A DNA stretch of 64,000 nucleotides from Nocardia nova (GTDB lineage Bacteria; Actinomycetota; Actinomycetes; Mycobacteriales; Mycobacteriaceae): NCBI RefSeq assembly GCF_002933465.1, contig NZ_PSZE01000009.1:151612-215611 (forward strand), read 5' to 3'. The notes under the pieces are model-generated. The model was given only the letters and a program-made list of their open reading frames with translations, did not search any database and had not been told where the DNA came from. This document shows positions 1 through 10,533 of this stretch, piece by piece (positions within the stretch are counted from its first letter, which is position 1; every line of letters starts with the position of its first letter). Position numbers and translations under genes: made by a program.

Positions 1-308
1 TGGAACGCCTCGGGAATCACCTCGGCCACGATGAGTCCCGCGCCCATGGCCGCGAACATCGCTACCCGGGCCAGTCCCTCGTCGGCCTTCACCACATTGC
101 CCAGCCAGGCGTAGGCGATCCACACCCACCACATCACCGCCAGCACCAGCAGGGCCCGCAGCATGTTGAGGGCGGTGACGTCGTGAGCGGCCAGATCGGT
201 CACCTGGGTGAAGGCGAAGACCAGGACGAGGTCGAAGAAGAGTTCGAGCTGGGTTACCGAGGCATCCTCGGTAACCGCTCGAATGCGTGTGCGTCTGACA
301 CCGGTCAT
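1..308 (-). CDS. LtrA-like membrane protein, 5' end only (cut by window edge)
   Basis: Only the first 102 codons lie in the window; the gene runs off position 1. The reading frame from an ATG at 308 gives a short polar N-terminus, then the LtrA hallmark E-L-F-F-D-L-V near residue 22, and hydrophobic segments including MWWVWIAYAWLGN. LtrA (low temperature requirement A) proteins are polytopic membrane proteins of uncertain function. A GTG two codons upstream (314) is an alternative start; no strong ribosome site precedes either. A second LtrA family gene lies near 39.2 kb. Confidence 0.8.
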   Translation of the reverse strand, partial: MTGVRRTRIRAVTEDASVTQLELFFDLVLVFAFTQVTDLAAHDVTALNMLRALLVLAVMWWVWIAYAWLGNVVKADEGLARVAMFAAMGAGLIVAEVIPEAF

Positions 309-355
309 GCGCACATCGTGGCAGGAAGCCGGCGTCAGCGCCCGCGACGGCGAAC

Positions 356-410
356 CTCTCGGTCAGGATGACCGGCCCGGATCCTCTCGGTCAGATGACC
401 GGCCCGGATC
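356..410. repeat. Imperfect 28-bp tandem duplication containing GGTCA/TGACC palindromes
   Basis: The unit CTCTCGGTCAG(G)ATGACCGGCCCGGATC occurs at 356-383 and 384-410; the second copy lacks one G. Each copy carries an inverted GGTCA...TGACC pair. It sits upstream of the LtrA-like gene, so it could be a doubled operator, but no regulator is identified. Confidence 0.7.
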
Positions 411-414
411 ACGG

Positions 415-873
415 TCAGCCGACCTCGTAGTTCTCGCCGAAGGGAAATTTCTCGATGTACTCGATCAGGTTCTGCACGGCCTCGTCGTTGGCCCGCGACA
501 GCGTGCGCTTGAGCAGCAGACCGGGGACGGGGATGGGCAGATAGATCTCGGAGTGGTACCAGACCTCGGTGCCCTCGTCGGTCTCCTCGATGTCGAACCA
601 GCCCTTGCCGCCGCCACCGGCGGCGCTCTCCACCACTTCCCAGGAAATGCGTTCCGGGGTGCAGGTGTACGCGAGGACCTGGCGGTCGGAGTTGTTGAGG
701 GTGGTCACCGTGGCGTAGACGCGGCGGGGACGGTCGAATTCGTCGCGGGTCGCGACGCGCACGTCGCGGTGCGCGGGTGACCACTCGGGGGTCCGCTCGA
801 CGGCGAGCAATGCTTCCTGAACCTGATCGGGTTCGACATCGATGATGAATCGGTGATCGGTCTTCGTGCGCAT
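415..873 (-). CDS. SRPBCC-family protein (polyketide cyclase/START-like)
   Basis: A 152-residue protein with the layout of SRPBCC small-ligand-binding proteins: an N-terminal strand (RTKTDHRFIIDV), a helix with EWSPAHRDV, and a C-terminal helix ending near the stop. Such proteins bind hydrophobic ligands in a helix-grip fold; the ligand here is unknown. An upstream in-frame ATG at 915 exists, but the ATG at 873 is preceded by GGAGGG at 5 nt and matches family length, so 873 is chosen. It is transcribed toward the LtrA-like gene and may be co-transcribed with it. Confidence 0.8.
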   Translation of the reverse strand: MRTKTDHRFIIDVEPDQVQEALLAVERTPEWSPAHRDVRVATRDEFDRPRRVYATVTTLNNSDRQVLAYTCTPERISWEVVESAAGGGGKGWFDIEETDEGTEVWYHSEIYLPIPVPGLLLKRTLSRANDEAVQNLIEYIEKFPFGENYEVG

Positions 874-1145
874 GTCTTGCCCTCCACTGCTTCGGCCGAT
901 TGTCTCCGTCGTCACGCGCGGTCGTCAACCATGTGGTCTGTTCCTGGAGTTACAGAGACCGACCAGTCTGATTCGGTTCGGTGGGGCGTGCCGGGTTTGC
1001 GGTCGCGCTGCCGGAGCGGTCAGCGGCGCGCTCGACACCGGTGTGTGCCGCGGGTGGCCGGACGATTGCCGGTGCGAGTGGGCACTTGCCCGGAGAGGGG
1101 CCGCCCCCGGTGGGAAAGGGGGCTTGACGTTGCTCGTCCGCACAG

Positions 1146-1340
1146 CTACCGGTGGTGGAGGACCTCCCAGTCCGGCCCCGGAAAGACCAGACTTTCGTGT
1201 CCGTCCTCGAACCGGACGACGTAGGGCGGGGTGCCGTCGATGCCGCGCGCTTCGATGATTTCGCCGGTGCGCTCGGGCATTCCCACAGCATTGCTGTGAA
1301 CGAGGATGTGATCGCCTACATGCGCATGCATGACCGCCAT
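1146..1340 (-). CDS. DUF1918 domain protein
   Basis: A 64-residue protein matching DUF1918 throughout: HAHVGDHILVHS near the start, then GEIIEARG and PPYVVRFEDGHESLVFPGPD. DUF1918 is a small SH3-like beta-barrel domain common in actinobacteria with no assigned function. A second ATG at 1331 would remove three residues. No clear Shine-Dalgarno is seen, so translation may be leaderless or weak. It stands alone between divergent neighbours. Confidence 0.85.
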   Translation of the reverse strand: MAVMHAHVGDHILVHSNAVGMPERTGEIIEARGIDGTPPYVVRFEDGHESLVFPGPDWEVLHHR

Positions 1341-1449
1341 TATCGTTCGATGTGATACTGCTCACAAGTCGATGCCGCAAGTTCCCTGCGAGCTGAATCT
1401 CCTCTCGTTGCAATCACGCGAATCGGCGCGCGGCAATTTCCGATACCGC

Positions 1450-1494
1450 TTGACTCCACTGCGTATGTAGTACTACAGTTCAACCACTACAGCT
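1450..1494 (+). promoter_or_regulatory. Promoter/operator region of the DHFR-like gene
   Basis: TTGACT at 1450-1455 is followed after 18 bp by TACAGT (1474-1479). A palindrome GTAGTACTAC (1467-1476) overlaps the spacer and -10, and ACTACAG(T/C)T is repeated at 1472 and 1486. TACTACA-type boxes resemble BlaI/CopY-family operators; no such regulator is adjacent. Confidence 0.4.
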
Positions 1495-1522
1495 AGAGTG
1501 CAACAGGCAAGGTGGTATCGGC

Positions 1523-2098
1523 ATGCGAAAGCTCCTCTACTTCGTCGGCGTCTCGCTCGACGGCTATATCGCCGGGCCGGGTGGGGAGTACGACTTCTAT
1601 CCCGTGGCCGAGGACATGGCGGAATTCGTCAATGGGCGCTATCCGGAGTCCGTTCCCGCGCACCTCCGCCCGCACTTCGGGATGGCCCGCGACGAACCCA
1701 ACAAGGAATGGGACACGGTCCTCATGGGGCGCGGCACCTACGAACCCGCGCTGTCGGCCGGCATCGCCAGCCCCTATCCGCATCTGAAGCAGTACGTCGT
1801 CTCGGCCACACTCGATCGCGTCGACGATCCGGAGGTCGAGCTCGTTCCGGGCGATCCGGTAGCCCTGGTGCGTCGCCTGAAGCAGGAGGACGGCAAGGAC
1901 ATCTGGCTGTGCGGCGGGGGACAACTGGCCGGCGCGCTCGTCGACGAGATCGACGAGCTGATCATCAAGAGTTATCCGGTGGTCGCGGGCGCCGGCATCA
2001 GCGCGTTCACCGGCAACTTCCGGCCGACCGCGTTCACGCCGGTGCAGCGCCGTGAATTCGGCAACGGCGCGCAGATCACCTGGTTCGAACGCGGTTGA
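1523..2098 (+). CDS. Dihydrofolate reductase family protein (RibD C-terminal domain)
   Basis: A 191-residue protein of the YyaP/RibD-C type: N-terminal MRKLLYFVGVSLDGYIAGP (nucleotide-binding strand and loop), the mid segment VLMGRGTYEP, and the C-terminal DIWLCGGGQLAGALVDEIDELIIKSYPVVAG. The GGG loop and the RGTYE motif are the usual NADPH-binding signatures. The family reduces pteridine-like or deazaflavin-type substrates, but most members are uncharacterised. It appears monocistronic behind its own promoter. Confidence 0.9.
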   Translation: MRKLLYFVGVSLDGYIAGPGGEYDFYPVAEDMAEFVNGRYPESVPAHLRPHFGMARDEPNKEWDTVLMGRGTYEPALSAGIASPYPHLKQYVVSATLDRVDDPEVELVPGDPVALVRRLKQEDGKDIWLCGGGQLAGALVDEIDELIIKSYPVVAGAGISAFTGNFRPTAFTPVQRREFGNGAQITWFERG

Positions 2099-2113
2099 CG
2101 TGCCCGGCGGCGA

Positions 2114-2530
2114 TCAACCGGCGTCGCGCAGGAAGGACAGGCGCACCCGGCGGATCGGGTTGTCGACGTTGAGGTCCACGAAGGCGATCGACTGCCAGGT
2201 GCCCAGTGCCGGCTCACCGCCCAGCACCGGCACGGTGGCGTAGGGGGCGATGAACGCGGGCATGACGTGTGAGCGGCCGTGCCCGCGCGAGCCGTGGGCG
2301 TGGCGCCAGCGATCATCGGCGGGCAGCAGATCGCGCAGGGCGTGCAGCAGATCGTCGTCGCTGCCCGCGCCGAGCTCGATCAGGGCCACGCCGGCGGTGG
2401 CATGCGGGACGAAGACGTGCAGCAATCCGTCGCCGCCGCCGGCCTCGCGCAGAAATGTGGCGCACTGCGGCGTCAGGTCGTGAACGACCTCCCGATCGCC
2501 GGTGCGCAGCTCGATTTCGATGCTCTTCAT
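2114..2530 (-). CDS. YjbQ/UPF0047 family protein
   Basis: The 138-residue sequence carries the UPF0047 pattern: HATAGVALIE near residue 44, GRSHVMPAFIAP, and a conserved C-terminal LGTWQSIAFVDLN. Three His residues (HATAG, HAHGS, SHVMP) form the usual metal/active-site pocket. E. coli YjbQ shows weak thiamine-phosphate synthase activity; the true role is unknown. The ATG at 2530 is preferred over an upstream start at 2563 because family members begin at this conserved K-S-I-E-I-E segment. Confidence 0.85.
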   Translation of the reverse strand: MKSIEIELRTGDREVVHDLTPQCATFLREAGGGDGLLHVFVPHATAGVALIELGAGSDDDLLHALRDLLPADDRWRHAHGSRGHGRSHVMPAFIAPYATVPVLGGEPALGTWQSIAFVDLNVDNPIRRVRLSFLRDAG

Positions 2531-2918
2531 AGGCCCATCGTGCGCTTTCGCCGCGACGTACATCGGAAACTCGCGCGCAGCGGTTCGCCGACCGGCTGCT
2601 GAACCGGTCGGTGTGATTACTCACACCGGTACGCCGGCTGTTGCGCCGGGACCGGGTGCCGGACTCCGGCGGACCCGGAGAACCGCTGATGAACGCGGCT
2701 GTGCGCGCCGATTCCGATACGCCGCAAGGTCTCTGCCGTCGCGGCCGCGCACCGTACCGCCGCCCCGGACCGGGATCGCCGCTGGTCGGCGTGGCGAATT
2801 CGGTGGGCCGAGCCGCCCGATCCCGGTGGCCGCTCGGAGGTAGCCCACCACCGAGCGGACTCCGATCGGTAGTCTTATTGGCTGTAACAGCAGCTAGTCG
2901 ATCTTGGAGGACCCCACT
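2531..2918. promoter_or_regulatory. Divergent intergenic region: palindrome, hairpin and lysC promoter
   Basis: Three items are visible. A perfect palindrome, CGGTGTGA-TTAC-TCACACCG (2609-2628), resembles a Crp site but has a 4-bp rather than 6-bp spacer. A hairpin CCGCTCGG/CCGAGCGG (2830-2837, 2851-2858) ends about 60 bp before lysC. A TAGTCT -10-like hexamer (about 2870) would give a leader of roughly 35 nt with GGAGG at 2906-2910. The rest shows no convincing coding sequence. Confidence 0.45.
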
Positions 2919-5222
<2,304 letters not shown>

Positions 5223-5252
5223 CACCGCGTCTTCCGGCGAAGTTCGATTCGA

Positions 5253-5285
5253 ACGGGCCGTCCGATTGCGGGGCGGCCCGTTTTC
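5253..5285 (+). terminator. Rho-independent terminator of lysC-asd
   Basis: ACGGGCCG (5253-5260) pairs with CGGCCCGT (5274-5281) and is followed by a short T run. It starts 31 bp after the asd stop and may also serve the convergent tetR gene. Confidence 0.75.
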
Positions 5286-5322
5286 CTTGTGGCCGCTCAG
5301 CCGGTTTCTTGCGGGGGCTCGC

Positions 5323-5919
5323 TCAGCCGGCTGGTTCGCAGCGGGCCCGGAGTCCGTCGAAGACGACGGCGAAAGCGCGGACTCGCTGCTCGCCGGTGGC
5401 GGTATGCGTGCCCGCGAAGGTGCCCTTCAGTACCCGCATCAAATCGTCGAAGTCGATATCGCCGCGGATCGCGCCGCAATCCTGCGCGCGCCGCAACAAC
5501 CGGGCGATCGCGACCTGAAATTCCTTGGTGGGACCGGTGATTTCGATCGTTTCGTGACCGCCCAGCGCGTCGGCGAGATCGCGTTTGACCCCGCCCTCGG
5601 CGACCATGTGGTCCAGCAGGTCGAAGAAGGCGGCGCCCGGATCAGCGGCGGACTCGAGGCTCCGCGCGTAGTCGAGCATTCGCTCGATGTTGTCGACGAT
5701 GGCGGCGTGGAACAGGGCTTCCTTGGTGGGGAAGTGGCGGTACACGGTGCCGGGGCCTACCCCGGCGCGCCGCGCGATCTCATCCAAGGGGACCGAAATA
5801 CCTTCGGCCGCAAAGGCTTCCCGGGCAGCCGCGAGTACTCGCTCCCGGTTGCGGCGGGCGTCGGCGCGCAGGGCGCGGCGCGGTTCGGCCCCCGGTTCCG
5901 CTAACTGTTTCTCCGCCAC
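5323..5919 (-). CDS. TetR-family regulator
   Basis: A 198-residue TetR protein. The N-terminal helix-turn-helix spans about residues 20-65 with LDEIARRAGVGPGTVYRHFPTKEALF, the typical recognition helix. The C-terminal ligand domain resembles the TetR_C group common in actinobacteria. It starts with GTG at 5919. It is divergent from the SnoaL-like gene at 6014. The gap holds two copies of CGGGGCG(C/T)ACGTTCCG overlapping the promoter, so it very probably represses that gene and perhaps itself. The effector is unknown. Confidence 0.9.
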   Translation of the reverse strand: MAEKQLAEPGAEPRRALRADARRNRERVLAAAREAFAAEGISVPLDEIARRAGVGPGTVYRHFPTKEALFHAAIVDNIERMLDYARSLESAADPGAAFFDLLDHMVAEGGVKRDLADALGGHETIEITGPTKEFQVAIARLLRRAQDCGAIRGDIDFDDLMRVLKGTFAGTHTATGEQRVRAFAVVFDGLRARCEPAG

Positions 5920-5942
5920 ACGGCGAGTCTACCGGTTAACCG

Positions 5943-5991
5943 TTGACAAACGGGGCGCACGTTCCGGATTATAAGCGGGGCGTACGTTCCG
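5943..5991 (+). promoter_or_regulatory. Promoter with doubled TetR operator
   Basis: TTGACA (5943-5948) and GATTAT (5967-5972) are spaced 18 bp. CGGGGCGCACGTTCCG (5951-5966) fills the spacer, and a second copy, CGGGGCGTACGTTCCG (5976-5991), lies just after the -10. The repeats are 25 bp apart and would block polymerase when bound. Confidence 0.75.
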
Positions 5992-6013
5992 CTTTTAGTA
6001 GAGGGAGTTTGTC

Positions 6014-6430
6014 ATGGTTTCCAGTTCGGTGCGCAGTGCCCGCCAAGTGGTGGAGGACCTGTTCGCGACATTGCCGGTGCGCGATGCCGATGCTTTCGTC
6101 GCGGCGCTCGCCCCCGATGCGGTATTCGAGATCCCGTTCCCGATTCCCGGGATGCCGGAGCGGCTCGAGGGACGGGAGGCGATCCGCGCACACCTGGCGC
6201 AACGCTGGTCGGGTCTGTCGGGCATCGAGGTGCACGGCGTCTATCCGACGGTGTACGAATCCACCGAGGACGGAGTGCTTTTCGTGGAGAACGAGGTGGA
6301 TATGACGCTGCCGGGCGCGCCGCGAGCGCGAGTTCGCACCTCGGTGAACGTGGTGCACGTGCGGAACGGGGAAGTGACCCTGTTCCGGGATTACATGGAT
6401 ACCGCGCGGATCGCGCGCATCGCCGGCTGA
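6014..6430 (+). CDS. SnoaL-like/NTF2-fold protein
   Basis: A 138-residue protein with the cone-shaped NTF2/SnoaL fold signature: an N-terminal helix (RQVVEDLFATLPVRDADAFVAALAPDAVFEIPFP), then EGREAIRAHLAQRW, and alternating strands to FRDYMDTARIARIAG. The family includes ketosteroid isomerase-like and polyketide-cyclase enzymes, but the usual catalytic residues cannot be assigned here. The ATG at 6014 is preceded by GAGGGAG. It is under the TetR operator pair described upstream, which suggests an inducible response to a small hydrophobic compound. Confidence 0.85.
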   Translation: MVSSSVRSARQVVEDLFATLPVRDADAFVAALAPDAVFEIPFPIPGMPERLEGREAIRAHLAQRWSGLSGIEVHGVYPTVYESTEDGVLFVENEVDMTLPGAPRARVRTSVNVVHVRNGEVTLFRDYMDTARIARIAG

Positions 6431-6502
6431 CCGATGGCTGGTCGCGCTGCCCCGCCGCGCGTGCGGGTTTTCCACCGGACTCCGCGCACCCATGCCGCTC
6501 CG

Positions 6503-7849
6503 TCAGCGGATGCCGGGTGTGCGGGGATCGGGCCCGAGACAGGCCAGCAGCGCGCAGCCCGGCGGGGCATCCGAGAACGGCGGCGCCAGTGGGGTGTTCA
6601 GGCAGGACAGCACCGAACAGCCGGGATAGGCGTCGGGCCCGACCCCGAATACCGCCAGGGTGATGTGGGGGTCGAAGAACGCGCGGGGATCCAGGGTCAC
6701 CGGTGGTTCCACGTAGGGGCCCGGGTCGGGCACCGGCGGCTCCTGGAACGCGCCGAGCAATCTGCGGAAGAATTCCCAGGTGAGCTCGGTCAGATTCTGC
6801 AGGATGCCGGTCGGCCCGCCGCTGCTGCGGTTGCCGAAGACGCCGGTCCACACCACGGTGAGATCCAGGCTCGGGATGAAGAAGACATCCTGCAGCCCGA
6901 GCCCGGACATCGCGAACACATCCGGGGGCAGGAACGACGGTATCTCGATACATCCGGGGCGGGCCCAGAACAGATAGCCGTAACATTCGCGGCCCGGGCC
7001 CGTCTGCTGGGCGCGGTGCAGATAATCGGCCGAGACCACCTGCGCCCCGTTCCAGTCGCCGTGGTCGGCGACCAGCAGGGCGATCTTGGCTAGATCGTCC
7101 GGCGGTATCATCAGGTGCGCATAGCCGTAGGTGTGACCGGAACGGTCTCGGGCCCAATAGTAGTCGCTCCGTTGGATGCCCAAGGGAGAGAAGAGTTCCC
7201 GCTGCGCGAACTGCTGCAGTGGTTCGCCGACGGCCAACTCGATCACGTACGACAGCAGATCGACGTTGCGCTGACTGTAGGAGAACCGGGTGCCGGGCGG
7301 ATTGTCGAGCGGGAGCCCGAGCGCTTGTACGGCACTGTTCGGATCGATCGGCACCACCCCGGAGATTCCCTCGTTGATCACTCCGACGCGCAGGCCCGAG
7401 CGCTCGGTCAGCAAATCCTCGACGGTAATCGCGCGGTGGGCGGCATCGCCGAGTCCGGGCGGCAGATAGCGGTCGATCGGCGCGTCGATATCGAGTTTGC
7501 CCTGATCCCAGGCGATTCCGGCCACCAACGAGACCACGCTCTTGGTGACGCTCCAGACATTCCACGGCGTGGTATCGGTGGCGTCGTTGTGCACGCCGGA
7601 TCCGATCAGGCAGTTGTGCCGAAAGATCTTGACGTTCAGCCGGTTCCGTTCGTCGGCGAACCGCAGGGCGGAAGCGAGCCGCGCCGCATCCAGGCCGGTG
7701 GATTCCGGGGTGGCCCGTTCGAACCCGCGTCCGGACGAGACCGCGCAGGTCTGTGAAACCTCCGCTCGTGCCGGGGCCGGCGTGGCGCATGCACCACCGA
7801 CCAATACGACGACGAGCACCCCGATCACCCAGCCGACTAGGCGTCCCAT
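6503..7849 (-). CDS. Class C beta-lactamase-like serine hydrolase, lipoprotein
   Basis: A 448-residue secreted hydrolase of the EstB/AmpC-like family. The N-terminus is a hydrophobic signal followed by a lipobox-like VGGAC, suggesting lipid anchoring. The SxxK motif is SVTK near residue 104 with the nucleophile Ser; YSQ occupies the YxN position. The C-terminal 90 residues are proline-rich with paired cysteines (CSVLSC, CALLAC), an extension beyond the usual fold. Members act as esterases, D-aminopeptidases or penicillin-binding enzymes; substrate is unknown. It stands alone and is transcribed toward the SnoaL-like gene. Confidence 0.88.
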   Translation of the reverse strand: MGRLVGWVIGVLVVVLVGGACATPAPARAEVSQTCAVSSGRGFERATPESTGLDAARLASALRFADERNRLNVKIFRHNCLIGSGVHNDATDTTPWNVWSVTKSVVSLVAGIAWDQGKLDIDAPIDRYLPPGLGDAAHRAITVEDLLTERSGLRVGVINEGISGVVPIDPNSAVQALGLPLDNPPGTRFSYSQRNVDLLSYVIELAVGEPLQQFAQRELFSPLGIQRSDYYWARDRSGHTYGYAHLMIPPDDLAKIALLVADHGDWNGAQVVSADYLHRAQQTGPGRECYGYLFWARPGCIEIPSFLPPDVFAMSGLGLQDVFFIPSLDLTVVWTGVFGNRSSGGPTGILQNLTELTWEFFRRLLGAFQEPPVPDPGPYVEPPVTLDPRAFFDPHITLAVFGVGPDAYPGCSVLSCLNTPLAPPFSDAPPGCALLACLGPDPRTPGIR

Positions 7850-8236
7850 GAGGCGAGGTTAACCACCCCGCATTCGGTTCGGTGTCCAACACGCAACGCC
7901 CGCAATCAAATCGGAATCGGCGACAGGGAAGAAGGGCGCTGTGAATCAGAGCGACGCCGCCGAGCGTAACCCGGCGGCGCCGTGCGCAGCACTACTGCGT
8001 CGAGCGAGCGAATGCCACGCCGGCTCCGTCGCTCGAGATGCCGACGCCCGACAAGCGCCTCTCGGCGAGTGGTCGCTCGAAGCGACAAGGGGTGCGGCCC
8101 GGGGCTGTCCCGACGCCGGCAAAGGGTGTCAACCGGCGGATACGGGGACATATTTCCCGCCGGTGTGTGATGTGGACGACGGTCCGGATGTGCCGATGGA
8201 CGGTTGCGACGGGAAAACACCCCAATGGGTCTTTTC
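7850..8236. other. Long non-coding stretch before furA
   Basis: About 390 bp with no convincing gene. A GTG-initiated frame on the plus strand (7941-8240) and a minus-strand frame are open, but neither shows strong third-position GC bias or a recognisable domain. It may hold an untranslated leader or a decayed gene. Confidence 0.4.
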
Positions 8237-8270
8237 TTGACTTATTCCAGAAAAGGGGCACACTGGGGTC
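8237..8270 (+). promoter_or_regulatory. furA promoter with TTCCAGAA element
   Basis: TTGACT at 8237-8242 is followed immediately by ATTCCAGAAAAGG. The palindromic TTCCAGAA recalls the autoregulatory FurA/CatR element upstream of furA genes in mycobacteria and Streptomyces (from memory). The distance to the ATG at 8271 suggests a very short or absent leader. Confidence 0.6.
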
Positions 8271-8714
8271 ATGTCCACCAAGGGTTTCGATCCGCGCGAA
8301 CGCTTGCGCGTGGCGGGCCTGCGGGTAACCCGCCCGCGGGTGGCGGTGCTGGAAGCAGTTGCCGCCCATCCGCATTCGGATGCCGACACGGTGGCCGCCG
8401 CGGTCCGGCAGCAGCTGGGTTCGGTGTCGACCCAGGCGGTGTACGACGTACTGCACGCCTGTGTGGGCGCCGGCCTGCTGCGCCGAATCGAACCGGCCGG
8501 TTCGCCGGCTCGGTACGAAACCCGCATCGCCGACAACCATCACCATCTGGTGTGCAGGAACTGCGGCACGGTCGTGGACGTGGACTGTGCCGTGGGCCGG
8601 GCCCCCTGCCTCGACCCGTCGAATGCGCACGGGTTCACGATCGACGAAGCCGAGGTCGTGTTCTGGGGACTCTGCCCGCAGTGCCGTCGCGGTGACGACG
8701 CGCCGACCCGATAG
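8271..8714 (+). CDS. furA: Fur-family peroxide/redox regulator (FurA/CatR type)
   Basis: A 147-residue Fur protein. The winged helix occupies roughly residues 1-80 ([27 protein letters not shown]). The metal region carries [16 protein letters not shown], with one CxxC, and a second CxxC, CPQC, near the end. In actinobacteria such FurA/CatR proteins repress the adjacent catalase-peroxidase or catalase gene and are inactivated by peroxide. Here the next gene, 38 bp downstream, is a monofunctional haem catalase, so this pair resembles CatR-CatA more than FurA-KatG. Confidence 0.93.
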   Translation: MSTKGFDPRERLRVAGLRVTRPRVAVLEAVAAHPHSDADTVAAAVRQQLGSVSTQAVYDVLHACVGAGLLRRIEPAGSPARYETRIADNHHHLVCRNCGTVVDVDCAVGRAPCLDPSNAHGFTIDEAEVVFWGLCPQCRRGDDAPTR

Positions 8715-8752
8715 CCCGGACATCCCGGGCGACAGCTGAACAGGAGGCTGCG

Positions 8753-10231
8753 ATGACCAAGCCGACCAGTGGCCCGACCACGACCAACACCGGCACTCCG
8801 GTCCCCAGCGACAACGAATCGCTGACCGCCGGTACCGAGGGCCCGATTCTCCTGCACGACCACTATCTGATCGAGAAGCTCGCCCAGTTCAACCGGGAGC
8901 GGGTGCCGGAGCGGATCGTGCACGCCAAGGGTGCGGGGGCCTTCGGTGAGCTCGTCGTCACCAACGACGTCAGCCGCTACACCAAGGCGAAGCTGTTCCA
9001 GCCGGGTGCGCGGACCGAATCGCTGGCGCGGTTCTCCACCGTCGCCGGCGAACAGGGCAGCCCCGACACCTGGCGCGATCCGCGCGGCTTCGCGGTCAAG
9101 TTCTACACTCCCGACGGCAACTACGATCTGGTCGGCAACAACACCCCGGTGTTCTTCATCAAGGATCCGATCAAGTTCCCCGATTTCATCCGTTCGCAGA
9201 AGCGGTTGCCGGGCAACGGCCTTCGCGACCACAACATGCAGTGGGACTTCTGGACCCTGCGCCCGGAGTCGGCGCACCAGGTGACCTGGCTGATGGGCGA
9301 CCGCGGGATTCCCAAGACCTACCGGCATATGAACGGCTACGGCTCGCACACCTACCAGTGGATCAACGCCGAGGGGGAACGGTTCTGGGTGAAGTACCAC
9401 TTCAAGACCGATCGGGGCATCGAATTCCTGACCCAGGCCGAGGCCGACCGGCTGGCCGGCACCGATCCCGACTATCACCGCCAGGATCTGTGGGACGCCA
9501 TCGAACGCGGTGAATTCCCCAGCTGGACTGTGTATGTGCAGATCATGCCGGTGGGTGAGGCGGCGAACTACCGCTTCAACCCGTTCGATCTGACCAAGGT
9601 GTGGTCGCATAAGGACTACCCGCTGATCGAGGTCGGCACCTGGACGCTGAACCGCAATCCGCGCAACTACTTCGTCGAGATCGAACAGGCCGCATTCGAG
9701 CCGTCGGCGATCGTGCCAGGTATCGGTTATTCGCCGGACAAGATGCTGCTGGGCCGGGTCTTCGCCTATGTCGACGCTCATCGCTACCGCATCGGCACCA
9801 ACTACCACCAGCTGCCGCCGAACCGCGCGCGTGCGGCCGAGGTGAACTCCTATTCCAAGGAGGGCGCCATGCGCTACGACTTCAACGCGCCGGAAGTGCC
9901 TGTGTACGCGCCGAATTCGTTCGGTGGTCCGCATGCCGACGCGGCCGCGGCCCCGGAGGAGGCGGCGTGGAGTTTCGAGCCCGAGCAGGTGCGGGCAGGC
10001 TACGTTCAGCACGCCGAGGACAGCGACTGGGCGCAGCCGGGCACGCTGGTGCGTGAGGTCTACAACGACGAACAGCGCCAGCGCCTGGTGGACAACGTGG
10101 TCGGGCACGTGCTCGGCGGCGTGCGCGAACCCGTGCTGAGCCGGGTGTTCGACTACTGGAAGAACGTCGATCCGGAGATCGGCAAGCGCGTCGAGGAAGG
10201 TGTGCGCGCGGGCCTGAACGGCAACAGCTGA
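8753..10231 (+). CDS. katA: Monofunctional haem catalase
   Basis: This enzyme disproportionates hydrogen peroxide in the cytosol. It has 492 residues, typical of small-subunit (clade 3) catalases. The catalytic His is in [13 protein letters not shown], the distal Asn region is [14 protein letters not shown], and the proximal haem Tyr is in [14 protein letters not shown]. The ATG at 8753 is preceded by AGGAGG at 6 nt. It is the second gene of the furA operon and is expected to be derepressed by peroxide. A 12-bp perfect hairpin follows. Confidence 0.96.
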   Translation: MTKPTSGPTTTNTGTPVPSDNESLTAGTEGPILLHDHYLIEKLAQFNRERVPERIVHAKGAGAFGELVVTNDVSRYTKAKLFQPGARTESLARFSTVAGEQGSPDTWRDPRGFAVKFYTPDGNYDLVGNNTPVFFIKDPIKFPDFIRSQKRLPGNGLRDHNMQWDFWTLRPESAHQVTWLMGDRGIPKTYRHMNGYGSHTYQWINAEGERFWVKYHFKTDRGIEFLTQAEADRLAGTDPDYHRQDLWDAIERGEFPSWTVYVQIMPVGEAANYRFNPFDLTKVWSHKDYPLIEVGTWTLNRNPRNYFVEIEQAAFEPSAIVPGIGYSPDKMLLGRVFAYVDAHRYRIGTNYHQLPPNRARAAEVNSYSKEGAMRYDFNAPEVPVYAPNSFGGPHADAAAAPEEAAWSFEPEQVRAGYVQHAEDSDWAQPGTLVREVYNDEQRQRLVDNVVGHVLGGVREPVLSRVFDYWKNVDPEIGKRVEEGVRAGLNGNS

Positions 10232-10247
10232 ACATAGCGACATCTGC

Positions 10248-10276
10248 GGGCCCGCACCGGATTTCGGTGCGGGCCC
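10248..10276 (+). terminator. Terminator of furA-catalase operon
   Basis: GGGCCCGCACCG and CGGTGCGGGCCC form a perfect 12-bp stem with a 5-nt loop, 17 bp after the catalase stop. There is no strong T tract, as is common in high-GC actinobacteria. Confidence 0.75.
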
Positions 10277-10314
10277 GTCCGCTGCGATCGGTCAGCGCCG
10301 CGCGGCGCCGGCCG

Positions 10315-10532
10315 CTACTGGCACCAGGTGGGGCCCTGGTTCATCAGCATCAGGCGAACGATGGTGCACATGATCGACTGCGTGGACGAGCCGCTGCCGC
10401 CGTCGGTGACCGGCTGGGTCGCGGACGCGGGTGCGGTGGCCTGCGGAACTGTCTCGGCCTGGGCGGGGCGAGGGGGAGCAGGACGGCGCCCCACACCAGT
10501 GCGCCGGCGGCACGTCGCGAAATCGGAGTCAT
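10315..10532 (-). pseudogene. Small secreted protein with a frameshift in the signal peptide
   Basis: From an ATG at 10532 the frame reads MTPISRRAAGALVWGAVLLPLAP, a good signal-peptide start, then drifts into arginine-rich nonsense. In another frame the sequence continues PAQAETVPQA and ends with STQSIMCTIVRLMLMNQGPTWCQ before a stop at 10315. Joining the two needs one extra base in a C-rich tract near 10472-10482 and yields an A-Q-A signal peptidase site and a mature protein of about 48 residues with two cysteines. It may be a true mutation or a sequencing error in the C run. Function is unknown. Confidence 0.65.
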
Positions 10533-10533
10533 C

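Noticed and set aside
2609..2628. Crp site upstream of the YjbQ gene
   Set aside because: The spacer is 4 bp, not 6, so it does not fit Crp.
7941..8240. Plus-strand 99-codon frame before furA
   Set aside because: Codon bias is weak, no domain is recognised and it overlaps the furA promoter.
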